From UBA7960 sp964348755 (GTDB taxonomy: Bacteria > Bacteroidota > Bacteroidia > Bacteroidales > UBA7960), in assembly GCA_964348755.1 (NCBI GenBank), contig CAYGDW010000049.1, positions 1 to 22,028 of the forward strand: a stretch of DNA of 22,028 bases, read 5' to 3'. The position numbers were made by a program, and so were the translations under genes. Numbering within the stretch: the first letter of the stretch is position 1; each line of letters starts with the position of its first letter. Under the pieces are notes generated by a model. The model searched no databases, was not told where the DNA came from, and saw only the letters and a list, made by a program, of their open reading frames with translations. Positions 15,435-22,028 of the stretch are shown in pieces.

Positions 15435-16805
15435 TTAAAAAGGGATTACTTTTTCAACGCGTTTGTTTCTTACAAAACTTCCGATTATCAAACGCGCATC
15501 GCGGTTATCTGAGGCAGGTTTCAGCATTTCAGAAATTGCGGCCGGGGTCATTGCCTGCAACAGCTCAGGCTCGGCGTAGCCCATACTGGTAAGCTTACCC
15601 CCTTCAATCAATATCAGAAATTTTTCGAAATGACTTCGTCCTTTGTCAACAATTATCATATTGCGGGCCGGAAGGGCCGAATTTTCAATGGCATCCAATA
15701 CGCGTTTGTTGTAACTTTGGGCTGGTTCAATGCCTATGCATGCTCCAAGGCATTGCTTCACAGCATAATGAAAACATGCTCCGCTGGTGCTGAACAGGCC
15801 ACTCAGGTTCTGGCAAAGTTGGTGCTTATCAACCAGTTTAAACAGAAATTCGCGGCCGGCTTCGCGGTTTACAAAACTGGTATGAGGGGTTGAGGTGCCC
15901 GAAGTTTTGTCAATTTTCAGGTTTAAATAACCTGCACTGTTAGTAAAACTGTAAAGGCCATAATTGAAAAAACTGCGCCGCTGCCGGCGGTTAAAAAGTG
16001 GCTGATGTATTTTTATCTGCTCCGACTCCAATAGAAGAGCTGCCAGTTCGCTTCCCGTTTCTTCAAAGTCGATGTTACGCACCTGGCCAGCCATTTCAAT
16101 GGCTTTGGCCGATTTGGCCGAACCAAAGTGCGTTTGTACCCTTTGCTTTATGTTTTTGCTTTTCCCTATATAAATTACTGCATTTTTTTCGTTAAAGAAA
16201 TAATAAATGCCAGTTTTTGAGGGCAGGTTTTCGGCTATACCGGGCGGCAGGTTTTCGTGCAGGGTCAATTGTCTGTTGAAGGCTGCCGGAAAGCCATTAA
16301 GAAAACCTGCAGGATGTTTTTGCAAAAGCATTTCAAAAAGCTTTACCGTGGCCAGTGCATCGCCAGCTGCACGGTGCCGGCTGTTGTTGCTTATATTAAG
16401 TGCCTGGCAAAGCCGCCCAAGGCTGTATGATGAAAGTCCAGGTAACAACTTACGGCTGAGCTTTACCGTGCAAATATGATTGCGGGCGTAATCGAAACCC
16501 AGGCTGCTAAATTCATTGCGAATAAAATTATAATCAAAACTGGCATTGTGTGCAACGAAAACCGTGTCGCGGGTCAGTTCTACAAGGTCTTTTGCAATTT
16601 CAAAAAACCTGGGAGCATGTTTAACCATTTCGTCGGTTATGCCGGTCATGCGCGTAATAAACAAAGGAATGCGACGCTCAGGGTTTATCAGGGTGGTAAA
16701 TTCTTTGACAACACGCTTGCCATCGTGCACAAATACTGCAATTTCGGTAATCTTGTCGCGGTAAGGGTTGCCCCCGGTGGTCTCTATGTCTATTATGGCG
16801 TACAA
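15435..16805 (-). CDS. DEDDh 3'-5' exonuclease fused to GIY-YIG nuclease and UvrC-type Cys region
   Basis: This 456-aa protein starts with a DnaQ-like exonuclease (about 1-165): AIIDIETTGG with the first acidic pair, VFVAHNASFDYNF (Exo II), and HRAAGDALATVKLF (Exo III of the DEDDh type). A GIY-YIG domain follows at about 195-275, with TGIYYFFNEKNAVIYIGKSKN and SELAALLLESEQIKIHQPLFN. The C-terminal part has LCQNLSGLFSTSGAC and KQCLGAC, a C-x12-C-x7-C-x3-C spacing like the cysteine cluster of UvrC. It thus resembles a proofreading-type exonuclease joined to the 5'-incision half of UvrC, as in Cho-like proteins. A role in DNA repair is inferred. The start is TTG at 16805, since no in-frame ATG fits, and a TAATTTTG promoter box lies upstream. 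Confidence 0.87.
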   Translation of the reverse strand: MYAIIDIETTGGNPYRDKITEIAVFVHDGKRVVKEFTTLINPERRIPLFITRMTGITDEMVKHAPRFFEIAKDLVELTRDTVFVAHNASFDYNFIRNEFSSLGFDYARNHICTVKLSRKLLPGLSSYSLGRLCQALNISNNSRHRAAGDALATVKLFEMLLQKHPAGFLNGFPAAFNRQLTLHENLPPGIAENLPSKTGIYYFFNEKNAVIYIGKSKNIKQRVQTHFGSAKSAKAIEMAGQVRNIDFEETGSELAALLLESEQIKIHQPLFNRRQRRSFFNYGLYSFTNSAGYLNLKIDKTSGTSTPHTSFVNREAGREFLFKLVDKHQLCQNLSGLFSTSGACFHYAVKQCLGACIGIEPAQSYNKRVLDAIENSALPARNMIIVDKGRSHFEKFLILIEGGKLTSMGYAEPELLQAMTPAAISEMLKPASDNRDARLIIGSFVRNKRVEKVIPF

Positions 16806-16830
16806 AACAATTGAAGCAATTTTTCCCTTC

Positions 16831-16838
16831 CAAAATTA
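16831..16838 (-). promoter_or_regulatory. Bacteroidota-type -7 promoter box for the exonuclease/GIY-YIG gene
   Basis: The - strand reads TAATTTTG, an exact TAnnTTTG match, ending 25 nt before the TTG start at 16805. No clear TTTG -33 element was seen at the expected spacing. A/T-rich DNA produces such matches by chance, so support is moderate. Confidence 0.42.
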
Positions 16839-16880
16839 ATGCTTTTTGTTGTGCCGTATTTAAGCATTCAGTATTGATAA

Positions 16881-17840
16881 TTATTTTTGTTCAACAACCT
16901 TAATTGCCCTGAAATATGGTTGAGTGGCGTTTTTAACCAATTGGGTAAATTTATTATCCAAGGTATTTAACTCGTATATGTCGTTTTGGCGCTGATTGCG
17001 GCGTGTTTTTCCCGAAAAGAAAATTGAATGGTTATCTCGGCCCCAGCTAAGGCCACTAATAAATACACCATCTGGCGATACCTTTTTTAAGGACAAATCT
17101 GCTTCGTTAAAAATGTGTATGATAAGTGAGCGGCCTCTGGTATTTGCATTAGGCTCTTGTTTAGTGGTGGCAATGAGCCACTTGCTTCCATCGGCCGAGG
17201 GAAAAATTATTGTCGAACTATTGAAATTTAATGGGCCAAATTTTTCTGACAAGCTAAAGTGGTTTATTAGAAGCCCTGTTTTTTCCCACTGGTACATAAG
17301 TTGGGTGTCGTGGCCAAAAACTGTTTCGCCATCTGGGGCCCATACTGGCGAAAAAATGTCGATTCCGGGGCGTGAAAGCACATATTTTTTGTCCTCGTGT
17401 GGGTGGCTAACAATCACCACCCGATAGCCGTTACTTTCACCCTGAGCCATTGCCGAGAAAAGGAAGCGATTTTCGGTTGGCGACCAGGCCGGGTTCCAGG
17501 CTGTGCCCTGCACATCATCTATAATTTTCGTGTTGCTGTTAGGAAAATCGAGAATGGCAATGCGTTGCTTGTTGCCGATGTTTGCAACATAAGCAAGGTA
17601 GCGGCCATCGACCGAAACCGATGGCTCGTTGCCTTTGCCTGCTTTGCTGTGCGTTTGGTCGCTAAGCCCGGATATGTGTATGTTGCCATCAGTTACATAG
17701 GCCAGGCGTTCGAGTGTTTGAATAACTGGCTCAGGTTGATTGCACGAAACTAAAAACAGGCTGAACAGCGCCCATAAGGTGTTTTGTAAACCTTTGACTG
17801 GGTTCAATTTGAAAAGTGTCATTAAATTCTGCTTTTTCAC
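16881..17840 (-). CDS. Lipoprotein with TolB/WD40-like beta-propeller repeats
   Basis: This protein of about 319 aa has a signal sequence ending in a lipobox L-V-S-C (Cys33), followed by NQPEP, so it should be lipid-anchored on the periplasmic side. The rest shows repeats of the PD40/TolB type: EPSVSVDGRYLAYVAN, WNPAWSPTENRFLFSA, FSPVWAPDGETVFG, FPSADGSKWLIATT, and ISGLSWGRDNHSIFFSG, about five to six blades. Such propellers usually bind other proteins or oligosaccharides rather than catalyse. The first codon is GTG at 17840; an ATG at 17822 (seventh codon) still leaves a full signal peptide and may be the real start. It is transcribed alone, with the 465-bp repeat-bearing gap upstream. Specific role not recognised. 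Confidence 0.75.
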   Translation of the reverse strand: MKKQNLMTLFKLNPVKGLQNTLWALFSLFLVSCNQPEPVIQTLERLAYVTDGNIHISGLSDQTHSKAGKGNEPSVSVDGRYLAYVANIGNKQRIAILDFPNSNTKIIDDVQGTAWNPAWSPTENRFLFSAMAQGESNGYRVVIVSHPHEDKKYVLSRPGIDIFSPVWAPDGETVFGHDTQLMYQWEKTGLLINHFSLSEKFGPLNFNSSTIIFPSADGSKWLIATTKQEPNANTRGRSLIIHIFNEADLSLKKVSPDGVFISGLSWGRDNHSIFFSGKTRRNQRQNDIYELNTLDNKFTQLVKNATQPYFRAIKVVEQK

Positions 17841-18305
17841 AAAGAGGTCTGCTTTGATAAAGGTGCCACTCTATAGCAAAAACCAGGCCGCAATTGCCTG
17901 TTTGATATATTAAATTCTCCAATAAACTAAATCAGAATTAAAATTGCTTTGACTTGAAAAAAAAGGCGGAGGCTGTTTTAAAAATCACTATTGTCCGGTA
18001 AAGTATAAAAAGGGTAGAATTTTTTGTCCGAGATTCCTCACTACGTTTGGAATGAAGGTCGTTTAACCTTAAATAACCAAAACTATTAAAAGCCCTGTCA
18101 TTTCGGGCGGAGCGAGAAATCCCGAAATTTTTGTCGGACAGTGATGAACCAAAATTTTAAAACTTACCACCAAAAACTACATTACCTGCCATTCAAAGTG
18201 ATGGTTTTTACAGGTTTTAACACGAATTTATTTTGTGAATGTGCTGTTTTGTGGCTTTAAAAATCTTTTCGTGACAGACTCCTGCCATTAAAAACAGATA
18301 CGCGG
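17841..18305. other. 465-bp intergenic region between lipoprotein gene and mscL
   Basis: Apart from the repeat at 17984-18145 this stretch is A/T-rich and shows no credible coding frame, tRNA or clear promoter box. The 160 bp between the repeat and the mscL stop codon contains no recognisable terminator. Confidence 0.6.
17984..18145. repeat. MITE-like intergenic repeat, copy 1
   Basis: This 162-bp element lies between the lipoprotein gene and mscL. Its ends form an imperfect terminal inverted repeat: ATCACTATTGTCCG on the left and CGGACAGTGAT on the right. Inside, two 26-bp arms (18030-18055 and 18098-18123) face each other as imperfect complements, with roughly 19 Watson-Crick and 4 G-T pairs, so the transcript can form a long stem. 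Copy 2 at 19467-19670 matches in the outer parts, including AAAAAGGGTAGAATTTT, GAGATTCCTCAC, and 25 identical bases in the right arm. It has no coding capacity, so it would need a transposase supplied elsewhere. Confidence 0.8.
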
Positions 18306-18752
18306 TCAGGTTAGCTGCGATGTGCAATTTGGGCATCGGGTAGCATTGAGCGGAATCTGGCTAATACAATAGGGGCACTCCTTGGTGGTTGGAGCGGCAA
18401 TCAAAGCAGGCTCTTCTTTTTTCTTAAGCCGGTTTAATTGTTTAATAACAATGAAAATGGCCAGGGCAATGATCAGAAAGTCGATTACAGTATTAATAAA
18501 CACACCGTAATTGATTGTGGCAGCGCCAGCGGCAGCAGCCTCGGCAAGCGTGGCGTACTTTACTGGCCCCAGGGTTGCAAACAGATTGGTAAAATCGACA
18601 CCGCCAAGCAATAACCCAATAGGCGGCATAATAACATCTGTAACCAACGATGATACAATTTTGCCAAATGCTCCGCCAATAATGATACCTATGGCCATGT
18701 CCATTACATTGCCCTGTACGGCAAATTCCTTAAACTCCTTTACAAATCCCAT
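18306..18752 (-). CDS. mscL: Large-conductance mechanosensitive channel MscL with C-terminal zinc ribbon
   Basis: This 148-aa inner-membrane protein opens under membrane tension to release solutes on hypo-osmotic shock and works as a homopentamer. The N-terminus KEFKEFAVQGNVMDMAIGIIIGGAFGKIVSSLVTDVIMPPIG is the signature first helix (about 16-40), and FINTVIDFLIIALAIFIVIKQLNRLKKK is the second helix (about 85-108) with its basic tail. The periplasmic loop is Ala-rich. The C-terminus adds CPYC at 126-129 and CPNC at 140-143, a small zinc-ribbon tail in place of the usual amphipathic helix, known from some other bacterial MscL proteins. The gene stands alone, flanked by repeat-bearing noncoding DNA and a pseudogene. 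Confidence 0.96.
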   Translation of the reverse strand: MGFVKEFKEFAVQGNVMDMAIGIIIGGAFGKIVSSLVTDVIMPPIGLLLGGVDFTNLFATLGPVKYATLAEAAAAGAATINYGVFINTVIDFLIIALAIFIVIKQLNRLKKKEEPALIAAPTTKECPYCISQIPLNATRCPNCTSQLT

Positions 18753-19466
18753 TATAAATTGTTTTGGTTAGTGAAAATAATAAATCAGTGATTGTTTATG
18801 TATTATTCAGGTAAATTTAACTTAAAAAATAATTTACCGGTTATTTAAACTTAATTTATATGCATTTCAAATAAGCTAGCTAAAACTGTGTTTTTCCTTT
18901 GTTTTGGGGCATATTAATAATGTGGTATTTTTGGCAAAATGGGTGGGTTTTGTCTGAATGCCATAATTGCCTGAAGTTTCGGTACTTATTATGGTTCAAA
19001 ATCTGTTTCACAGGTTTTTTAAAACCATTGCCGAATCTAATTCCTTTGGGAAGGCTTTGCACAGCATTGGGGGATTTCGCCATTCCAGCAAATAATGTGT
19101 CCACGGGAAAGGGCAATTTCCGAAACCCTTGTCGGGATTTGTTTCCCAGCAAGTTGTTTCTATGTCAGGATACTTTATAACAGCCTGGTTGAGTTTTTGC
19201 TTTTCGTTTAAAAATTTTTCCGAAAGGAAAAAATTATACTATTCAGAACCAATGCCCGTAACTGCAGCCAAATTAAATTTTTTGAAGTTTACATTATAAA
19301 TCCCATGGCTGTGTGCAAATCTTAACATATCGGCCATTTGAAAATAGTTTTCACTTGTACAACCATGTTCCACATCAGTTCTGTTTTTGTGCCATGAAGT
19401 ATTTCGGTTAGGCTTTTTAACCTTAATGTAAAATTTTGAAAATCAGAGCCTTTTCTTATTTTATTA

Positions 19467-19670
19467 CACTATTGTCTGATAAAGTAAAAAAGGGTAGAAT
19501 TTTATGCATGAGATTCCTCACCAGGTTCGGAATGACAGTCAGTTAGCTTTTTATTAAGGGGGTAGGTGGCGGCTTCGCTGCCACCTACCCCCCAAATTGC
19601 CAAAATCATTGAAAACTCAGTCATTTCGGGCGGAGCGAGAAATCACGTAATTTTTGTCGGCCAGCAGTGA
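19467..19670. repeat. MITE-like repeat, copy 2, inserted in the radical SAM pseudogene
   Basis: This 204-bp relative of the repeat at 17984-18145 has the same outer end (CACTATTGTCTG on the left, CAGTGA on the right) and the same two inward-facing arms. It is longer because its central loop holds an extra hairpin at 19558-19592. TTATTTTAT occurs two bases outside each end (19456-19464 and 19673-19681), a possible 9-bp target duplication, though the DNA is A/T-rich. The radical SAM coding resemblance stops at one edge and resumes at the other. Confidence 0.8.
19558..19592. repeat. Nested perfect GC-rich hairpin inside repeat copy 2
   Basis: GGGGGTAGGTGGCGGC pairs with GCTGCCACCTACCCCC around a TTC loop: 16 bp with a single G-T pair. 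It is far more GC-rich than its surroundings and absent from copy 1 at the equivalent place, which suggests that it was inserted as a unit of its own. It is not followed by a T tract, so a terminator role is unlikely. Confidence 0.85.
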
Positions 19671-20085
19671 TTTTATTTTATACTTCGCTTATGCCATCAA
19701 TGCTCACCGATTTGTTAAGCTTTTGACAACTCCATAAACCTCTTGTCCATGTTGTGGCCGTAAGTGTGTTCGCGCGGGCAAATGGTGCAGAAAATATTAC
19801 GGTGGGCGCTGAGTTCGAGCATAATGGTTGAGGCCATGGCTACACGGGTGCTGCCACTAATAGTTAACCAAAGGTGTTCAACCTTGTTGAACAGATATTT
19901 TAAAAGGTTAATCCTTTTAGGATGCTGCCTTATCCTGTTTATGGCCTTAAGTAACCTTTTGCGTTTCATTTCGGCTTCTTTTAACCTGCCATTGACACAT
20001 TGAAGCAGCGCAAAATTATTCAAACCAAAGTTATGCCTTAAATGATGGCTTAACCTAAAATTTCGAATCGTAAAAATTTTAAAAG

Positions 20086-20898
20086 TCAGATTTTAATCAT
20101 CATTTTATTTATTGGCAATTTTTCCAGAGAGCCTACTCTTATTATGTAAATACCAGGTTTCAAATTCGATAAGTTTATCTGAAGATTAAAACCATCATGT
20201 ACCTGATATGGCTGAGCCGAAAATACTAAGGTCCCAGAAACAGAGTAAATTGAAACATCAGTCAACCCTGTAATGCCAAAAAATTGCAGATTTAAGGTAT
20301 TTTTTACCGGGTTATTGAAGAGAATCCTTACTACTTCGCCCGAGGGTGTACCATTGGTATAGGGTAACTGATGGGTTACAAGTTGTATGCCTACAGGCAG
20401 GTGGTCTGACATATTAAACAGGGCGTTGATTACCGTGGCAGGAGCGCTATTGTTGACGGGATAAATCAAAGATTCGTTTAAGCGAATGCCATCCTGGCCT
20501 GTAACTTTATAACTGTCATTGACATAACGCAGGCCCTGATCTCCCATCAATAACGACCTGGAAAACAGTATCATGTCGAATCGGTCGTCAAGGCCACCCG
20601 AAATAAAGCAATCATGGAAAACAGTTCTGGTGCTTTGGGTATGATACCTGGCCACCTGGGGGTTGTTAAACCAGTCTCCGGGCACATTTACCGGGTCGTG
20701 GAACCTGTAAATTGCCTCGTGGTATTGCGTAAGTGTTTGAAATGCCTGTTCGTAAGCGCTTTTCATGTTGAAGTCGGCCAGAAACATAACATTTCCGCTA
20801 ATATTCCTTGAGTCTAAATACTCCATTACTGCCGAAGCTTCGTTTGCCCGTCTGGAAAGGTCGGTTGCAGTGGAACCTGCCTTAAAGTGGGCAACCAA
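20086..20898 (-). CDS. Secreted endonuclease/exonuclease/phosphatase-family protein, C-terminal half (frameshifted)
   Basis: This frame continues the protein begun at 21386. It carries the second half of the endonuclease/exonuclease/phosphatase fold: LVAHFKAG (metal/phosphate-binding His), MFLADFNMKS matching the family's 'GDFN', a mid-region RFDMILFS, and the C-terminal MSDHLPVGIQL with the catalytic SDH. The last 80 or so residues (VRILFNNPVKNTLNLQF to NKMMIKI) look like a type A C-terminal sorting domain for type IX secretion, with the NPVK..L, IYSVSGTLV and L.PGIYIIRV blocks. The first Met in frame (20898) is internal and is not a real start. One extra T in the TTTTTT run near 20905-20910 would join the two halves into a protein of about 433 aa. 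Confidence 0.82.
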   Translation of the reverse strand: MVAHFKAGSTATDLSRRANEASAVMEYLDSRNISGNVMFLADFNMKSAYEQAFQTLTQYHEAIYRFHDPVNVPGDWFNNPQVARYHTQSTRTVFHDCFISGGLDDRFDMILFSRSLLMGDQGLRYVNDSYKVTGQDGIRLNESLIYPVNNSAPATVINALFNMSDHLPVGIQLVTHQLPYTNGTPSGEVVRILFNNPVKNTLNLQFFGITGLTDVSIYSVSGTLVFSAQPYQVHDGFNLQINLSNLKPGIYIIRVGSLEKLPINKMMIKI

Positions 20899-20903
20899 CG
20901 CCG

Positions 20904-21386
20904 TTAAAAAATAGTATCGCCCGCAGCAAGTCTCGGCCAGTCGTTGTAATACAAACGGTAAAGATTAATATCGCGTGTTATAGAAGTAACTACATCCTGC
21001 GAATGTAGGCTGAATTTGTTGTGATTGAAAAACAACATATTTACAATGTTGCTGCCCCGAATATTGGTAAATTCTGCGGCGCTGAACTGATTCCGGCCAG
21101 ATGAATTAAATACTTGATTCAACAGTCGGGATGCATTGACGCTAGGATTTGATGAAGGCCCAATCCCTAGTTCATTCACAGTAAAAATATCTGGCCTGGT
21201 ATAATTTACAATCAAAGAAAGCCATTGGTCTTTCTGGTCAATGTTGTTATTGCTGCTGGTGCAACCTGATATATTAGTGCCATAATTCAACAAGTTGTAG
21301 TGTACTACTCTTATAGTGTCCTGAGCAACAAGGCTGCTGGCACATATTATTAATCCAACCAATGTTAACACTATTTTCAACTGCAT
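20904..21386 (-). CDS. Secreted endonuclease/exonuclease/phosphatase-family protein, N-terminal half (frameshifted)
   Basis: The start ATG at 21386 gives a clear Sec signal peptide (residues 1-22, ending S-L-V-A-Q before DTIRVV). The mature part has VVHYNLLNYG with the metal-binding Asn31 and PDIFTVNELG with Glu72, the first two conserved blocks of the family, then NIVNMLFFNHNKFSL. The frame ends at a TAA right after a run of six T (...GDTIF stop). Reading in the -1 frame from that run continues as LTALVAHF. The protein would be exported to the periplasm and, through its C-terminal domain, released or attached at the cell surface. Family members cleave nucleic acids or phosphoesters; the target here is unknown. 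Split gene, real frameshift or assembly error cannot be told apart from sequence alone. Confidence 0.82.
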   Translation of the reverse strand: MQLKIVLTLVGLIICASSLVAQDTIRVVHYNLLNYGTNISGCTSSNNNIDQKDQWLSLIVNYTRPDIFTVNELGIGPSSNPSVNASRLLNQVFNSSGRNQFSAAEFTNIRGSNIVNMLFFNHNKFSLHSQDVVTSITRDINLYRLYYNDWPRLAAGDTIF

Positions 21387-21970
21387 AAAATTTTTTCTTA
21401 AATGTTTAATTAGCCTGATTTATCTGAGGCGAGCGAAATGTTCATTACTAATTTTCCTTAGTTCAGTCAAATTTCATTTTTGTTTAATCAGGTTTAGTCC
21501 TCAGGTTAATTTGTGTTTTTCTGCTTACATATTCGTTTTCTTATATTTTGGCAATTTTTAAAAATGTGGGTTTGCTTTTTATGTTTAACCAGGGGGTTTG
21601 ATTGCATAGGGGAGCTGCTGCCTGAAATTTTAAATTATTTGCCAGAATTGTTTCGGGGCCTCTCCATTTCTGCATTACATGGCTTGTATGGCATAGTGAA
21701 AGACCCGGAAACTGCTTTTTCCCAGGTCTTGGTAGCTCCTAAGTTAATTAATATTTTACCATCAGTTGATTTTACACCGACCCCGGGTATGTGCATCGCA
21801 AATTTGCTTATGATAATCTGCATAATGGGTTGTAAAATTATATTTTTGGTGAATTGAATTGGTAAAATTACTTAAACCTTACGTGTTGTGCGATTGAAAA
21901 AAACTGAAAAAAATCGTAAAAAAACAACAAAAATAGTTGTGCATGTCACTGATATTCAGTATATCAGAGC
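21387..21970. other. Intergenic region with no recognised gene
   Basis: The region upstream of the secreted nuclease gene is A/T-rich. Short open frames exist on both strands over 21513-21857, but neither shows a motif I recognise, and they overlap each other. From about 21876 (ACCTTACGTG) onward the sequence looks like the left end of an insertion sequence. Confidence 0.5.
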
Positions 21971-22028
21971 ATGTTTTCTACCACAAAAATGCGCTCCGAC
22001 ATGCACAACCTGAAGACGAATTTCGACA
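21876..22028 (+). mobile_element. Probable left end of an insertion sequence (partial)
   Basis: A run of nested inverted repeats begins here: TGTTG/CAACA and CGATT/AATCG (21884-21929), then GTTGTGCATGTC at 21936-21947 facing GACATGCACAAC at 21998-22009. A frame opening after a stop at 21950-21952 starts at ATG 21971 and runs off the window. The element start at ACCTTACG is a guess from layout, since the other end is not visible. Confidence 0.42.
21971..22028 (+). CDS. Putative transposase N-terminus, cut by the window edge
   Basis: Nineteen codons are visible (MFSTTKMRSDMHNLKTNFD), with alternative ATGs at 21989 and 22001. The MHNLKTNFD stretch resembles what I remember of the start of Bacteroidota IS982-family transposases, but no catalytic residue is in view. 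The start region lies within a potential stem of two 12-base arms. The assignment rests on this short match and the inverted repeats. Confidence 0.38.
   Translation, partial: MFSTTKMRSDMHNLKTNFD

Larger units (their letters stand above)
18880..20023 (-). pseudogene. Disrupted radical SAM/SPASM-domain protein gene
   Basis: Read on the - strand, 20023-19715 encodes the N-terminal part: KYLFNKVEHLWLTISGSTRV, then LELSAHRNIFCTICPREH, the radical SAM CxxxCxxC motif with its first Cys changed to Arg (codon at 19799-19801). A stop at 19715 and a frame change lead to SVSIDGISEV, then a MITE-like repeat (19467-19670) interrupts. Coding resemblance resumes at 19456-18880 in changing frames: NFTLRLKSLTEIL, ENYFQMADMLRFAHSHGI, a stop at 19239-19241, GNCPFPW, WNGEIPQCCAKP and FGNGFKKPVKQILNHNKYRNFR ending in PFCQKYH. 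These are SPASM-domain hallmarks (PW, nG..p.CC, fGN, iwN..yr.fR, C..C). At least three frame changes, two stops, one insertion and a lost cluster ligand show it is dead. The original substrate is unknown. Confidence 0.8.

Noticed and set aside
18899..19180. + strand frame of 93 codons in the mscL upstream region
   Set aside because: The opposite strand carries recognisable SPASM motifs in this interval, so the + frame is a shadow of the pseudogene.
17984..19670. CRISPR array from the repeated sequences
   Set aside because: Only two copies, far apart, with inverted internal structure and no regular spacers.
20904..20912. Canonical -1 programmed frameshift signal (TTTTTTA) in the secreted nuclease gene
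   Set aside because: The heptamer is not in the phase required for tandem slippage, and no downstream stimulatory structure was evident; an indel or sequencing error is simpler.
21513..21857. + strand frame of 114 codons and the overlapping - strand frame 21635-21823
   Set aside because: No recognised motif, no neighbouring operon, biased hydrophobic composition on the + strand; support is too weak to call either a gene.

Overview
The window reads as a chromosomal segment of a Bacteroidota bacterium, probably an environmental Bacteroidales/Marinilabiliales-type organism. The evidence is a secreted protein with a C-terminal domain like those of the type IX secretion system, TAnnTTTG-type promoter boxes with no clear Shine-Dalgarno sequences, a LysRS with a C-terminal extension, an SDR-type mannonate oxidoreductase and characteristic intergenic repeats. 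No rRNA, tRNA or CRISPR array was seen.

Region 1 (1-7260, + strand) is a hemicellulose (glucuronoxylan) catabolic cluster. It holds the C-terminal end of a GH43 beta-xylosidase-like enzyme (apparently broken just upstream), an SDR D-mannonate oxidoreductase, mannonate dehydratase UxuA, xylulokinase XylB, xylose isomerase XylA and an MFS sugar/H+ symporter of XylE type, closed by a strong terminator. Together they take up xylose and feed it to xylulose-5-phosphate, and take the glucuronate side chain from fructuronate through mannonate to KDG. Glucuronate isomerase and KDG kinase/aldolase are not in the window.

Region 2 (7273-12774, - strand) is a tight four-gene run, lysS - GH3-like acyl-acid amido synthetase - LysE-family exporter - gltX, which looks like one operon. 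A 106-bp divergent promoter region separates it from rlmD (+), followed by a TIP30-like NAD(P)-binding protein (+). On the - strand there follow an acylphosphatase, a DEDDh exonuclease/GIY-YIG/UvrC-Cys fusion, a beta-propeller lipoprotein and MscL with a zinc-ribbon tail.

Region 3 (about 17840-22028) is accessory and decaying. Two copies of a MITE-like repeat with terminal inverted repeats lie at 17984-18145 and 19467-19670. The second sits inside a wrecked radical SAM/SPASM gene (18880-20023, - strand) and carries an extra nested GC-rich hairpin. A secreted endonuclease/exonuclease/phosphatase-family protein is split by a one-base frameshift in a T run. The window ends in what looks like the left end of an insertion sequence, with a 12-bp inverted repeat around the start of a putative transposase. 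I found no convincing wholly new system. The most unusual items are the repeat-interrupted radical SAM pseudogene, the nested-hairpin repeat and the lysS-GH3-LysE-gltX operon.
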